Positions 1 to 9,489 of a stretch of 40,563 nucleotides of DNA are shown piece after piece. Numbering within the stretch: position 1 is the first letter of the stretch; every line of letters starts with the position of its first letter. The stretch spans positions 1 to 40,563 of the forward strand of contig CALGAR010000047.1 in NCBI GenBank assembly GCA_937959285.1, given 5' to 3'. This DNA comes from an uncultured Bryobacterales bacterium (GTDB lineage: Bacteria > Acidobacteriota > Terriglobia > Bryobacterales > Bryobacteraceae). Under the pieces are notes generated by a model. The model saw only the letters and a list, made by a program, of their open reading frames with translations, did no database searches and was not told the DNA's origin. A program made the position numbers and the translations under genes.

Positions 1-483
1 TATGAGGCTCCGGGCATGGCCCTGTTCTTCATCTGCTACGAACGCCTCGTCACAGGTATCCATAACGAAGGGACGATCGAGCAGTACCGCGACATGGGCC
101 GGCGGCTGGGCCGCCTCCTCTACGAGGGACGCTGGTTCGATCCGCAGTCGATGATGATCCGGGAAATGCTCCAGCGCTGGGTGGCGAAGCCGATCACCGG
201 AGAAGTAACGCTCGAACTCCGCCGCGGGAACGACTACAGCATCCTCGACACCAGGAGCCCGAACCTCACGTACAAGCCCGAGCGCTTGACCATGGAGAAA
301 TACGAGGGCGCCTTCACTCCTCAGGACCGCATTGGGCAGCTCAACATGCGAAATCTCGACATCAGCGACAGCCGCGAGAAGCTCTTTGTGTATGCTCGGG
401 CGGGCTTGCTCGGACCGCAGGGTCCGTCCGTCATCCGGCTGATCGATAACGGCGCCGCCGATCCGGATTCCTCCGGGGAGTAG
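1..483 (+). CDS. argG: Argininosuccinate synthase, C-terminal part
   Basis: This is the 3' end of argininosuccinate synthase, which joins citrulline and aspartate using ATP in the penultimate step of arginine synthesis, in the cytoplasm. The reading frame is open from base 1 (Tyr-Glu-Ala-Pro-Gly before the first Met at 16), so the gene starts outside the window. The segments IHNEGTIEQYRDMGRRLGRL, GRWFDP, TGEVTLELRRGNDYSIL and DRIGQLNMRNLDI match the C-terminal oligomerisation region of the long, E. coli-type ArgG. The C-terminus is complete at 483. It converges on the permease gene at 555, with a strong hairpin in the gap. Confidence 0.95.
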   Translation, partial: YEAPGMALFFICYERLVTGIHNEGTIEQYRDMGRRLGRLLYEGRWFDPQSMMIREMLQRWVAKPITGEVTLELRRGNDYSILDTRSPNLTYKPERLTMEKYEGAFTPQDRIGQLNMRNLDISDSREKLFVYARAGLLGPQGPSVIRLIDNGAADPDSSGE

Positions 484-522
484 CGATTCCCTGCTCCCGG
501 CTCTTTCTGCTTTTGCTGGTCT

Positions 523-547
523 GGACGGCTGTGGCGAACAGCCGTCC
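523..547. terminator. Hairpin between convergent genes
   Basis: A perfect 10-bp stem (GGACGGCTGT / ACAGCCGTCC) with a 5-base loop lies in the 71-bp gap between the convergent argG and ADOP permease genes. The position suits a bidirectional transcription terminator. No clear T-run follows on either strand, so it may act as an RNA-stabilising hairpin or a weak terminator. Confidence 0.6.
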
Positions 548-554
548 TCCCGCG

Positions 555-3062
555 TCACTCGTAGCGCAACGCTTGCATCGGATCAATGCCGCTAGCTCGC
601 TTCGCAGGGAGGAACCCGGCGCCAAGGGCAACGAGCGTCAGGATCGCAACAGCGGCCGAGGCGCTCAGCGGATCCGCCGGCTGGACGTTGAAGAGCTGCG
701 ATGATACGTACCGGCTCACCAGGTAGGCAGCGGGTATCCCGATCACCAGGCCGCCTGCCAGCAAGAGCAGAACCTCGCGCATCACAAGCCACACGACGGA
801 GCTTTGCTGCGCGCCAAGCGCCATACGCACCCCGATTTCCTTCGTGCGGCTCGCCACAACGAAAGCCATGACGCCATAAAGCCCCATGGCGGCGAGCAGG
901 GTTGCCAGCCCTCCGAAGGCCGCAGACAAAGCAGCGATGAATCTTTCCGTTCTCAAGGTCTCATCGAGCTGGTTCTCCAGCGTCTTCATTTCGTAGACGG
1001 GCATCGCAGGATCGATTTTCGCGATCTGCGCTCGCAGAGCGCCGAACATCGTCTCTGAGGGGAGGTTGGTTCTGGCATAGAAGGTCGCGCTGGCCGGAAA
1101 GTTGCTTTGGAAGTTCGGGACGAACACCTGACGTCTCACTCCCTCGCGCGGACCTTCGTAGAGAGAGTCTTCGACTACCCCGATAATCTCGATCGTCAGT
1201 TTCGTGCCGGGGCGGGTTCCGAAGCCAAGCCGACGCCCAACGGCGCTTCGCTGTCCGAAGAAGTGAGTAGCGAATTTTCGATTGACGATCGCGACCGTAA
1301 TCTCATTGCCTTCATCGCGATGATCGAAGTCCCGTCCCTCAAGCAACGGCACCCCCATGGTCTTCCAGTAACCAGGCGAAACGGCGTTCATGAAGGCCTG
1401 CATATCCTCGCCGTCCTGGTGACGGTATCCCTCCACGGACATGCTGGAATCCCATTCCGAACCGTGCAGCACCGGAACCGTTGCCAGTGCGGCGGACTGC
1501 ACGCCCGGCATCGACCGGATCTCTTCCAGCAACTGTTTATAAAAGGCTTTGATGCGCTGGACATCGTATCCGTTGAGCGCGGGATCCACCTGAAATGTCA
1601 CCAGATTCTCGAGCTGCTGGAAACCGGTGGCGGTGCCTTTCAAATTGGCGAGGCTCTTGACAAACAGGCCCGCGGCAGCGAGCAGCACGAACGAGAGCGC
1701 AACCTGCGCCGTCACCAGAATCTTGCGGATGCGGATCGAGCCGCCACTGCCCGTCACGGCTCCCACGACATCCTTCAGCGTGTTCCAAAGGTCGAAGCGC
1801 GTGGACTGCAGCGCAGGAGCGAGTCCGAAGATCAGCCCTGTGAGGCATGCGAGCGCGAGGTTGAAGCCCAGAATTCGCAGATCGGGCTCCGCACGGAGCA
1901 TAAGCGTACTCTGCTCGCTCGGCAGGGAGCGCAGCAATCCACGGATCGTCCACACCGACAGGAAGATTCCAACCACTCCGCCGGTAAGGGAAAGGATCAC
2001 GCTTTCGGTCAGCAGCTGCCGCAGCAACTGCCACCGGGAGGCGCCTAGCGCCAGCCGGACCGCTATTTCCTTTTGCCGGACGACGGCGCGCGCAATGAGC
2101 AGGTTCGCCACATTGAAGCAGGCAATCAGGAGCACCAGCGCGACCATGCACATCAGCACTACGAGCGCGGTGCCATAGGATTGCCGCGTCTGTGAGTATC
2201 CGTTCGCCGCCTGTTCCACTCGAACTTGTCTTTGCAGAAAGCGATCCCGGTAGTACTGCGAGATATCCTTCAGTCCCGGTTCCGCGAGCTCATTCTGCAA
2301 GATCTGATAAAGCAGCGGCTGCAGCGAAGCCCGGGCAGATTCCACCGTATAGCCCGGCTTCATTCGCGCAAAAATCTGAATCCACTGGCTCCGCCGCTCT
2401 CCGAGGTGATCCCATCCGGGCGTCATCAGTGGCTTCATCTGGATCGGAACGCGGATGTGTGGCGCGTGCGTCGGGTCCAGTCCGTTAAACCCCGGCGGCG
2501 AAACGCCCACAATGGTCATCGGGTAGTTGTTGACCAGAATCTTCTTCCCGAGCACGTTCGGGTCCGCGCCGAAACGCGTTACCCAGTAGGGGTAACTCAG
2601 GACGACAACCGGATGTCCCTTGTAGATCCGGTCATCCTCCTCGGGCGTAAAGAGACGTCCGAGGGCTGGCTTCACTCCCAGCGCCTGGAAATAGTTCCCC
2701 GAGACGAGCTCGGCCATGACACGCTCCGTCTGGTTCTGATAGTGCACGGAAAGCGCCGTGGAGTAGCGGCAAAAGACATAAGAGAATGCCTCCGCCCGCT
2801 TTTGGAAGTCCTGATACATGGGATAGGAGGAGGCACGCGCGCCCCGGTTACTCCCCATGTGCGGCCCGCTGGTCCAGATCATGACGAGCTGCTCCGGGTC
2901 ACGGACGGGCAGCAGGCGCAGCAGGAGCTGGTCGAGGAGCGTGAAGATTGCGGTATTTGCTCCAATTCCCAGTGCAAGCGAGAAGACCGCCACAGCGGTG
3001 AACAAAGGACTCCGCAGCAGAGTGCGGACGGCAAATTTGATGTCGGAAAGGAGCCAGCCCAT
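555..3062 (-). CDS. ADOP-family ABC transporter permease (MacB/FtsX type)
   Basis: An 835-residue inner-membrane permease of the acidobacterial duplicated orphan permease type. The N-terminus (IKFAVRTLLRSPLFTAVAVFSLALG region) holds the first membrane helix, followed by a MacB-type periplasmic domain. The first FtsX core lies near residues 300-430, with the typical RQKEIAVRLALGAS signature. A second periplasmic domain and a second FtsX core near residues 740-835 carry TKEIGVRMALGAQ and end in the usual PMQALRYE. Two half-permeases in one chain is the mark of the family. No ATPase or membrane-fusion gene is adjacent, so the partner must be encoded elsewhere. The substrate cannot be read from sequence. 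Family membership is strong; the role in export or lipid handling is inference. Confidence 0.93.
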   Translation of the reverse strand: MGWLLSDIKFAVRTLLRSPLFTAVAVFSLALGIGANTAIFTLLDQLLLRLLPVRDPEQLVMIWTSGPHMGSNRGARASSYPMYQDFQKRAEAFSYVFCRYSTALSVHYQNQTERVMAELVSGNYFQALGVKPALGRLFTPEEDDRIYKGHPVVVLSYPYWVTRFGADPNVLGKKILVNNYPMTIVGVSPPGFNGLDPTHAPHIRVPIQMKPLMTPGWDHLGERRSQWIQIFARMKPGYTVESARASLQPLLYQILQNELAEPGLKDISQYYRDRFLQRQVRVEQAANGYSQTRQSYGTALVVLMCMVALVLLIACFNVANLLIARAVVRQKEIAVRLALGASRWQLLRQLLTESVILSLTGGVVGIFLSVWTIRGLLRSLPSEQSTLMLRAEPDLRILGFNLALACLTGLIFGLAPALQSTRFDLWNTLKDVVGAVTGSGGSIRIRKILVTAQVALSFVLLAAAGLFVKSLANLKGTATGFQQLENLVTFQVDPALNGYDVQRIKAFYKQLLEEIRSMPGVQSAALATVPVLHGSEWDSSMSVEGYRHQDGEDMQAFMNAVSPGYWKTMGVPLLEGRDFDHRDEGNEITVAIVNRKFATHFFGQRSAVGRRLGFGTRPGTKLTIEIIGVVEDSLYEGPREGVRRQVFVPNFQSNFPASATFYARTNLPSETMFGALRAQIAKIDPAMPVYEMKTLENQLDETLRTERFIAALSAAFGGLATLLAAMGLYGVMAFVVASRTKEIGVRMALGAQQSSVVWLVMREVLLLLAGGLVIGIPAAYLVSRYVSSQLFNVQPADPLSASAAVAILTLVALGAGFLPAKRASGIDPMQALRYE

Positions 3063-3164
3063 AGTCTCTAATACTGTCTTTGCTAAAAGTAGTAACGTCC
3101 GATCCGGGAAAAAGTTCGCAAGAACCGAGAGAGATCGTTACAATCACACGAAGGTGGACAACAA

Positions 3165-3977
3165 GTGGCAGGCAATCTGGTAACCCGACGGATCTTTTTG
3201 GGAACGGCTGCGGCGATGTGGGCACAGCCGCAGACGCGACGGAGCAGTCCGCAGTTTCAGTGGCCCGAAGGCAAACGCGTGGCCGTGAGCCTCACGTTCG
3301 ATGATGCGCGCCCGAGCCAGCTGGACGTAGGTGTTCCTCTATTAAACCGACACGGAGTGAAAGCGACGTTCTACCTTTCGCCCAGACGCGCTGCCACGCG
3401 GCTGGAGGGCTGGAAAAAGGCCGCTGCCGATGGACACGAGATGGCAAACCATTCCCTCTCGCATCCCTGTACCGCCAACTACGGGTTCTCTGTCAATAAC
3501 GCGCTTGAGGATTACACGGAAGCACGGATGGCATCCGACCTCGACACAGCCAACGAGGAAATTCTCAAGATGCTGGGCGTAAAACCGGAGAGCTTTGCCT
3601 ATCCTTGCGGGCAGACGTTTGTCGGCCGAGGCAAGCAAACCCGCAGCTATGTCCCGCTTGTGGCCAAACGGTTCCTGACCGGACGCGGCTATCTGGACGA
3701 GTCGCCCAATGACCCCGTTCGCTGCGACTTTGCCAAGCTCATGGGGACCGCCTTCGACGATATGAGCTTCGAGCAGATGCTCCAGATTATTACCAAAGCC
3801 CGCAATGAAGGCCGCTGGGTCATCTTCGTCGGGCACGACGTTGGCAAGCGGGCATACCAGACCACCGATTCGGAAGCTCTGGAGAAGCTGTGCGCTTATG
3901 CGAAGGATCCTGCAAACGGCGTCTGGATTGACACCGTCTTAACGATCGCCCGCTACGTTCAAAAGCGGCGTTCCTGA
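3165..3977 (+). CDS. Secreted polysaccharide deacetylase (NodB fold)
   Basis: A 270-residue carbohydrate esterase family 4-like protein. The GTG start at 3165 has an AAGGTGG ribosome site eight bases upstream. The N-terminus (TRRIFLGTAAAMWAQ) resembles a short Tat signal, so the protein is probably exported. The NodB signature is visible: SLTFDDARPSQ, with the metal-binding Asp pair, around residue 45, KATFYLS nearby, and the NHSLSHP motif with both metal-ligand histidines around residue 98. The family removes acetyl groups from polysaccharides such as chitin fragments, xylan or peptidoglycan. Substrate is not resolved. It ends five bases before the convergent cupin gene. Confidence 0.88.
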   Translation: MAGNLVTRRIFLGTAAAMWAQPQTRRSSPQFQWPEGKRVAVSLTFDDARPSQLDVGVPLLNRHGVKATFYLSPRRAATRLEGWKKAAADGHEMANHSLSHPCTANYGFSVNNALEDYTEARMASDLDTANEEILKMLGVKPESFAYPCGQTFVGRGKQTRSYVPLVAKRFLTGRGYLDESPNDPVRCDFAKLMGTAFDDMSFEQMLQIITKARNEGRWVIFVGHDVGKRAYQTTDSEALEKLCAYAKDPANGVWIDTVLTIARYVQKRRS

Positions 3978-3982
3978 CCGCG

Positions 3983-4345
3983 TCATTGCTTGAGCTCGAT
4001 GAGCAACGTGCGATAGGGCTTATTGCCAACGTTGACCAGCACGGGCGCATCTTCGCCTTTAGAATGCCAGATCACGTCGCCCGCTTTCCGCTCACGGATG
4101 GTCTTCTGGCCGGTTTGCGAGTCGGTCCGCTCGTAGCGGCAATCGTCGAGAAACACAATCACCTGATCCGTCTGCCGGATGTGGCGTTCGCGCGGTACGC
4201 CGGGTTGATACACCAATTCCGTGACCTTCACACGCTCGTTCTCCAGCTTCACCTTCGATGGCAAGGCGGCCATGCCGAGCGACCACATGGCAAGCATCGT
4301 AAGGCCCGACGACAGCACCGCTGTCAAGAGTACTGCCCGCTTCAT
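3983..4345 (-). CDS. Secreted small cupin-domain protein
   Basis: A 120-residue protein. I place the start at the Met at 4345 because an AGGAGGG ribosome site lies just upstream and would be inside the coding region of the longer open frame starting at 4381. The N-terminus MKRAVLLTAVLSSGLTMLAM is a clear export signal. The mature part (VKVTELVYQPGVPRERHIRQ, then KAGDVIWHSKGE) is a single beta-barrel cupin with sparse metal-type histidines. Such small secreted cupins are common in Acidobacteriota and have no established reaction. It is divergent from the OmpA-like gene across an 83-bp gap that must hold both promoters. Confidence 0.75.
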   Translation of the reverse strand: MKRAVLLTAVLSSGLTMLAMWSLGMAALPSKVKLENERVKVTELVYQPGVPRERHIRQTDQVIVFLDDCRYERTDSQTGQKTIRERKAGDVIWHSKGEDAPVLVNVGNKPYRTLLIELKQ

Positions 4346-4428
4346 TCTGTGCACGCCCTCCTTTCTGTTCGAAATGGTCAATTCTACCCTCTTTGTGGTT
4401 GAACGATCAGGTTCGAGACAATGAAACT

Positions 4429-5214
4429 ATGACGCATCGCAGGATCACTACAGGCGCATGGATTGCGGCAGCGGCGGCAATCCCGTTGCTGGCAGGGATG
4501 TTTGCCGCAAGCAAGAGGATCCTGGACCGTCTCAATGCTCTCGAACAGCAGATGGCGGCCCTTGGCGTTCGCATGGAGGAGACGGCTCGCGATTCGCGAG
4601 CGGCGGCGGAACAGGCTTCACAGGCATTGGCCCGAGCTGATGAAGCAGCACAGGGCCGTGTCAGAGCCGAAGAAGCCAAAACGGAGGCAGAGGCACGCGC
4701 GCAGAAAGCGCAGGAACTGGCGCAGTCCGCGCAGGCTGAGACAGAGAGACTCCGCCGCGAGCGGCAGGAGGAACTGAACCGCATGCAGGAAGCGCTGAAC
4801 CGTCTCGTCGAGACTCGAAAGACAGCCCTGGGATTAGTAATGAGCCTCCCGGAGAGAGCCCTTCGTTTCGAATTCGACAGCGCCCGCCTCGGACCGGAAA
4901 GCCGTGAACTCCTCAGCCGGATCGCGGGTGTGCTGTTGGCCTCAGACGGTTACGGCCTGACGGTTCACGGTCACACCGATGACGTCGGCACCGACGAGTA
5001 CAACCAGCAGCTATCGGAGCGCCGGGCCGATGCCGTCAGGCAGTATCTCATCCAGGCAGGCATTGATCCTCAAATCATCTCCATCAGAGGTCACGGGAAA
5101 TCGAGCCCGATTGCAAAAGGGAGAACAGAAGCAGACCGCGCGAAGAACCGCCGCGTGGAGATCGCGCTCACAGACACGAAAATCGAATACGCGCCGACTG
5201 TGCCCAAGCGTTAG
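4429..5214 (+). CDS. OmpA-family protein with long coiled coil
   Basis: About 261 residues from the ATG at 4429; a TTG-started version reaches 4393. An N-terminal membrane helix or uncleaved signal (ITTGAWIAAAAAIPLLAGMF) anchors it. An Ala/Glu/Arg-rich coiled coil follows, roughly residues 30-135 (repeats such as EEAKTEAEARAQKAQELAQ). The C-terminal OmpA domain, roughly residues 145-250, contains HGHTDDVGTDEYNQQLSERR and RGHGKSSPIA, the peptidoglycan-binding signature. The layout suggests an envelope spacer that ties a membrane to peptidoglycan. It lacks the usual beta-barrel. Its end is nine bases from the convergent esterase gene. Confidence 0.87.
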   Translation: MTHRRITTGAWIAAAAAIPLLAGMFAASKRILDRLNALEQQMAALGVRMEETARDSRAAAEQASQALARADEAAQGRVRAEEAKTEAEARAQKAQELAQSAQAETERLRRERQEELNRMQEALNRLVETRKTALGLVMSLPERALRFEFDSARLGPESRELLSRIAGVLLASDGYGLTVHGHTDDVGTDEYNQQLSERRADAVRQYLIQAGIDPQIISIRGHGKSSPIAKGRTEADRAKNRRVEIALTDTKIEYAPTVPKR

Positions 5215-5223
5215 CCGGATGGC

Positions 5224-7140
5224 TCAGGCGCCGCAGCCTTCACAGGGGCGCGGCGCCACCAACGCCTTGAGCTGAGGGATATCGAACCACTCGAGCAAAC
5301 CGAAGCAGAACAGCTCCGGCGCGTCGTTCACCCCAAGATTCCTTCTGAGGATTTCTTTCAGCGACGACATTGACCGGGTCAGCTTCACTTCGCGAATCGC
5401 CTCCGTCTCTACTGCTGCGGCTGCGAGTGCGATCAGGCTTGTCCTGGGACCGAAGCTTGCAACGGTGACCGGTCCATACTTTGCACTGAGCCAGCGGGAA
5501 GCGGCGGCCACCTGCGAGGCCTGAATCCCAAGAGGCCGCTCGCCAAGGGCCGAGACGAGAAGGGCGAACAGATAATCCCGGCTCTCAATGCGCGCCTCTC
5601 CGAAATAGAAGGGATCCATCGCCACCACACGTCGCTTCTGCTCCAGAAGTCGCTGAACCTCTCCCGCGAGCGTTGCTTTGCCAAGGTCGGCGAGTACGAG
5701 CGTCGTTCCTTCGGCTCCTTCCGGAGCGAACTCTACCGCAGGGACCGTCCAGATGCGGCTCATGGAAAGCCTGGTCGCAGTAATGCGGAGATTGTCCTTC
5801 TGCTCGGTGCGCACTTGCTGGGCCGTCACCTGATACTCAGGCCAGCGAAGAAGATCGCGAAGCTTTTTTCGTAGCTCGGGCGGGGCCGAGCTGTCCTTCT
5901 TCGGGAGGTTCTCGCTCAATTTGAGCGCGAGCGAATTGAAACTGGCGTTGTTTTCGGGAAGCGGCACACGAAAATCTGCAGGCTTCCGCAAATCGCCGGT
6001 CGCTGGCGGTTCCTCGGCCGAGAAGTCCTTCGCGCCGGGGAAGAAGAACTCCCCGAGGAAACGATACAGAGCCTGGCGGTTGTCGAGTCCGTAGTTGTGG
6101 CCGGGATCGAAGTTGGCGTGATAGCGCAGATGATCGGCCTTGCCGAAGAGGTTGAAGACAGGCCGGGCCGCAACCAGCAGCGGTGACACCGCGTAGTCCG
6201 CACGGAAGCAGCAGTTATCGCGGGCGTTGTTGATAAGGAGAGACGGCCGCGGAGCGAGCATGGCCGTCAGATGCGTGTAGTCCGCGTACACGCCGAGATC
6301 AACGGGCGTCTGCTCGGAGTCTCCGAGGTCCATGTCGGGAAACTGGGTCCGGGTCACGAAGCTCGAATAGCCCGCGACGGGAACCGCCAGCTTGATTCGA
6401 GGATCCAGGGCGCTCAACAGGATGGTTTGCCATCCCCCTCCTGACAGCCCGGTGGCAGCGACCCGGTTCGGGTCCGCGTTGGGATGTTTTAGCGCGATAT
6501 CAACCAGCCTCGTCTGCGCCAGGATAAAGGGAGCCAGGCCGCTCGTCCCAGTGAGATCAAGCTGGTTCAGACGGTAGTGAGCGTAGCCGTCGGCCGACAT
6601 CTGCCCCTTGAAGAACCATTCGTAGTTGAGCGCCAGCATCCCCTTCCTGGCGAGCGTGATGCAGCGCTCCTGAATGTAGCTGTTGGCAATGCCGTCGCCC
6701 TCGTGACCATTCAGGTTGATTACCACCGGAACGCGCCCACTGAGACGGGCAGGCTCGTAGAGCAGACCCGGGAGCCACAGGCCGGGAACGACTTCGTAGC
6801 GAAACTTCCGAATGCGGTAGCCGTTCCCTTCGATCACGTCAAACCACTCTTCGCGTGTCGGCGCCTGGCGCCAGCGGGCAGCCTCGCCGCGAAAGACGAC
6901 GTTCTTGAGAATCTGTTCGCGGAGTTGAGCGGTCTCCTTCTCCCATGCCGCGCTCGTCGGCGGGACCAGCACGGGCTTGACGCGCGAGGCAAGGTGGATC
7001 TGCGCCTCCGTCATGGTCTGCCGGGAGTAGAGCATCGGCCGCGTGAGATGTACTTCCAGCCACGAAAGCTCTCCAGCGGGAGCGGCAAACAGAAAGACAG
7101 CGGTAATCGGAACGAGGCCGAGGATGGATCGCATTGTCAT
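5224..7140 (-). CDS. Secreted alpha/beta hydrolase, acetyl-xylan-esterase/dienelactone-hydrolase-like
   Basis: A protein of about 638 residues from the ATG at 7140, which has a GGAG site six bases upstream; a longer frame to 7224 would overlap the next gene. A signal peptide (MRSILGLVPITAVFLFAAPAG) marks export. The hydrolase core includes VVINLNGHEGDG near residue 140, the nucleophile elbow GLSGGGWQ near residue 235, and a probable catalytic histidine in FDPGHNYGLDNR near residue 350. The C-terminal ~250 residues look like a second, degenerate hydrolase-like domain. Large secreted hydrolases of this kind are frequent in Acidobacteriota and probably deacylate plant polysaccharides; that substrate is inference. 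It is the last gene of a seven-gene minus-strand run. Confidence 0.8.
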   Translation of the reverse strand: MTMRSILGLVPITAVFLFAAPAGELSWLEVHLTRPMLYSRQTMTEAQIHLASRVKPVLVPPTSAAWEKETAQLREQILKNVVFRGEAARWRQAPTREEWFDVIEGNGYRIRKFRYEVVPGLWLPGLLYEPARLSGRVPVVINLNGHEGDGIANSYIQERCITLARKGMLALNYEWFFKGQMSADGYAHYRLNQLDLTGTSGLAPFILAQTRLVDIALKHPNADPNRVAATGLSGGGWQTILLSALDPRIKLAVPVAGYSSFVTRTQFPDMDLGDSEQTPVDLGVYADYTHLTAMLAPRPSLLINNARDNCCFRADYAVSPLLVAARPVFNLFGKADHLRYHANFDPGHNYGLDNRQALYRFLGEFFFPGAKDFSAEEPPATGDLRKPADFRVPLPENNASFNSLALKLSENLPKKDSSAPPELRKKLRDLLRWPEYQVTAQQVRTEQKDNLRITATRLSMSRIWTVPAVEFAPEGAEGTTLVLADLGKATLAGEVQRLLEQKRRVVAMDPFYFGEARIESRDYLFALLVSALGERPLGIQASQVAAASRWLSAKYGPVTVASFGPRTSLIALAAAAVETEAIREVKLTRSMSSLKEILRRNLGVNDAPELFCFGLLEWFDIPQLKALVAPRPCEGCGA

Positions 7141-7198
7141 TTCAGGCTCCGGGATTCCATCATAGCCTGTGCGCCGAAACGCCGGAGCTGGCCACAGC

Positions 7199-7933
7199 TC
7201 ATGCGCTCGGTTTTCTGGCAACAATCGCTGCGTGAGCCGGGGGCAGCGTCATTCTCCCATAAGCTCGCCGGACGTGCGTCTCAAATCCGATCTTGGCCAG
7301 CTCACTCTCAAGCTCAGAGGCGTCGTATAGCTTCAACACGTGGGTCTCGTCGCTCCGCCGGAAGAACTTCCCGACGCGCCGAAAAGCCGTGATTTCGCGC
7401 ACGAGGATCCGGCGGCGCTTTCCGTGCCGCCTTTCGACCAGGACAGCCCAGTCTTCTCCCTCGTGAAAGCTCTTCTGCGGCATTTCATGCCAGTGTTCCG
7501 GCGGCTCAGCGAAATCGAAAACGAAGACTCCGCCGGGCCGGAGCCCGCGGAAAATCCTTCGAAAAAGCCGCGACAGCTCCGGCTTGCTGTTGCGCGGGTC
7601 GAACGTGTAATTGACGATCTCGCCAATCGACGTCACGGCATCGCACTCCCTGACAGGAAAATCGAAGATCGACCCGGTAAGAAAGGTTGCCTTCGGCGCC
7701 CGGCGCCTGGCCCGGCGGATCATGGCCGGCGAGATATCAATGCCCAGGACAGAGTAACCTGCTTCGATCAGTTTCTGGGCCCAGATGCCGGTCCCGCAGC
7801 CCAGATCCACGACAAGGCCGCGCCGGATCCCGTTCGTGCGGAGAATCCGGAGGAGCGGAGGGGCGGCTTCGAGGGCGAAGTTGCCGAAACCTGCGTCGTG
7901 GATGAAAGCGAGATCCTCCTCGTAGCCGGTCAT
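7199..7933 (-). CDS. SAM-dependent class I methyltransferase
   Basis: A 244-residue cytoplasmic methyltransferase. Motif I (VVDLGCGTGIWAQ, about residues 41-53), the acidic end of strand two (VLGIDISPAMI), and the post-motif segments are all present. The core is of the ubiquinone/menaquinone-methyltransferase-like Methyltransf_11/25 type, but the substrate cannot be assigned. It sits nine bases after gluQ on the same strand, consistent with one transcript. Confidence 0.82.
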   Translation of the reverse strand: MTGYEEDLAFIHDAGFGNFALEAAPPLLRILRTNGIRRGLVVDLGCGTGIWAQKLIEAGYSVLGIDISPAMIRRARRRAPKATFLTGSIFDFPVRECDAVTSIGEIVNYTFDPRNSKPELSRLFRRIFRGLRPGGVFVFDFAEPPEHWHEMPQKSFHEGEDWAVLVERRHGKRRRILVREITAFRRVGKFFRRSDETHVLKLYDASELESELAKIGFETHVRRAYGRMTLPPAHAAIVARKPSA

Positions 7934-7942
7934 TATTCCAGC

Positions 7943-8890
7943 TTACGCGTTAGAGCCGCTGGTCTGCGAAAATCTGGTGGGTGCAGGCAAAGCCTCAACC
8001 GCAGGAATGCGCCCGGGCTGCCAGGACGCGATTGCCCACTTCCACAGATCGCCAAGGCTTGCGCCGGCAAGTTCTGCCGGCGGATCCTGACCGAGAAAAC
8101 ATAACGCGGCGATCAGCTGCTCCACCGGGCGATGCGCATCGATCACCGGAGCGTGTGTCTGCTTGCTCAGCTTCTGCCCCTCGGCATTCACTGCAACGGG
8201 GGTGTGCAGATAGCGGGGCGAGGCAAGCCCGAGAAGCCGCTGCAGGTAGATCTGCCGAGGCGTGGAGTCGATGAGGTCGACGCCGCGTACGATGTCTGTG
8301 ATCCCCTGAGCGGCGTCGTCTACAACGACGGCCAGCTGGTAAGCGAAGATGCCGTCGGCCCGAAGCACGACGAAATCGCCGACAGTCTGTTCCAGATCCT
8401 GCGATTGAGTCCCCTGGAGGCGATCGGTGAAGGTCACCGCGCCCGGGCAGACGCGGACGCGCCATGATCGGGCGGCCCTTCCGTCGGGCAGTCCGTTTCG
8501 GCAGGTTCCGGGGTATCGCTGCCCGGCGGGATCGCCGCGGCGAAGCGCAGAGTCCGCGATCTCCTTTCGTGTGCATCCGCAGGGGAAGACCGCTCCCCTG
8601 GCCCGCAGCTCCTCGAACGCCTCGCGATAAGCCTCGGTCCGGGCGCTTTGGTACAGCACAGGTTCGTCCCAGGTGAAGCCGAACCGATCGAGCGTTCTCA
8701 GGATATGGTCGGCCGCGCCCGGCTGGATCCTTGGCGTATCAAGATCCTCCATGCGCACGAGCCATTTCCCTTCCCGCGACCGGGCGTCGAGGTAGCTGGC
8801 GACGGCGGCAACCAGGGATCCAAAGTGCAAAGGTCCGGTGGGCGAAGGGGCAAAACGACCGCGGTAAACAGGCTGCTCAGCTGCGCTCAC
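7943..8890 (-). CDS. gluQ: Glutamyl-Q tRNA(Asp) synthetase
   Basis: A 315-residue short paralogue of glutamyl-tRNA synthetase lacking the anticodon-binding domain. The enzyme attaches glutamate to queuosine at the wobble base of tRNA(Asp). RFAPSPTGPLHFGSL holds the HIGH-like motif and QKLSKQ the KMSKS-like motif. The zinc site is complete: CGC near residue 104 plus the Y...C of YPGTC near residue 125. The GTG start at 8890 precedes MSAAEQPVYRGRF. It is 47 bases from the TlpA-like gene and in the same run. Confidence 0.93.
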   Translation of the reverse strand: MSAAEQPVYRGRFAPSPTGPLHFGSLVAAVASYLDARSREGKWLVRMEDLDTPRIQPGAADHILRTLDRFGFTWDEPVLYQSARTEAYREAFEELRARGAVFPCGCTRKEIADSALRRGDPAGQRYPGTCRNGLPDGRAARSWRVRVCPGAVTFTDRLQGTQSQDLEQTVGDFVVLRADGIFAYQLAVVVDDAAQGITDIVRGVDLIDSTPRQIYLQRLLGLASPRYLHTPVAVNAEGQKLSKQTHAPVIDAHRPVEQLIAALCFLGQDPPAELAGASLGDLWKWAIASWQPGRIPAVEALPAPTRFSQTSGSNA

Positions 8891-8937
8891 ACCGAAGCCT
8901 TGAGTATGGCGAGGAGCCCGTCACCAGGAACGGCGCG

Positions 8938-9489
8938 CTACTTCTTCTTCCCCGCCGCCGCCTTGGCCACAGGCTCGGAGAGAAGCTTCTCCACCTCGGC
9001 CCGCATGTTCGCTTCTTCGTTGCTGAAGAACGGATCCACGCCTGAGTACTGAGCGCGGATGACGCCGGTGCGGTCGATGAAGACGAGCTGCGGAACCTTC
9101 ATGATCTGGATCACGGGATGTTGCAGGAATCCCTTCACCTGATCCTGATTCTCGTTGTAGCCAATCGGGAAGTTGATCTTAAACCGCTCCACATACTCCG
9201 GGATCAGCATGTGAGCCATCGGGTTAATGGCTACGCCGACGGCCTCGAATCCCTTGGCGCGGTATTCGTTGTACACCTTGTTCAGGGCTTGCGAAGCGCG
9301 CTGGCAGGCGGGACAGGTGGTCAGCAGGAATTCGACGGCCAGTACCTTCCCCTTGTACTGATCCAGTGAAATCTTCGTGCCGTTGACAAGCGGAATCGTC
9401 ATCGCCGGCGCTGGACGAGGAATCTCAGCCGCCCAAGCCGGCAGCAGCAGGCTGAAGGCTACGGCAAGCAATGAAAGGCGTCGTGTCAC
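8938..9489 (-). CDS. Secreted TlpA-like thioredoxin-fold protein (second of a pair)
   Basis: 183 residues with a signal peptide (SLLAVAFSLLLPAWA) and a redoxin fold. The active-site motif is CPAC in the segment LLTTCPACQ near residue 60, and the cis-proline loop is VPQLVFIDRTG. The C-terminus is a Lys-rich tail. These thiol-disulfide oxidoreductases act outside the cytoplasm. It starts with GTG in a GTGA overlap with the stop of the upstream paralogue, so the two are translationally coupled. Function is family-based. Confidence 0.85.
   Translation of the reverse strand: MTRRLSLLAVAFSLLLPAWAAEIPRPAPAMTIPLVNGTKISLDQYKGKVLAVEFLLTTCPACQRASQALNKVYNEYRAKGFEAVGVAINPMAHMLIPEYVERFKINFPIGYNENQDQVKGFLQHPVIQIMKVPQLVFIDRTGVIRAQYSGVDPFFSNEEANMRAEVEKLLSEPVAKAAAGKKK

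Noticed and set aside
1107..2048. Long plus-strand open frame opposite the ADOP permease
   Set aside because: Shadow of the opposite-strand gene; no family motif.
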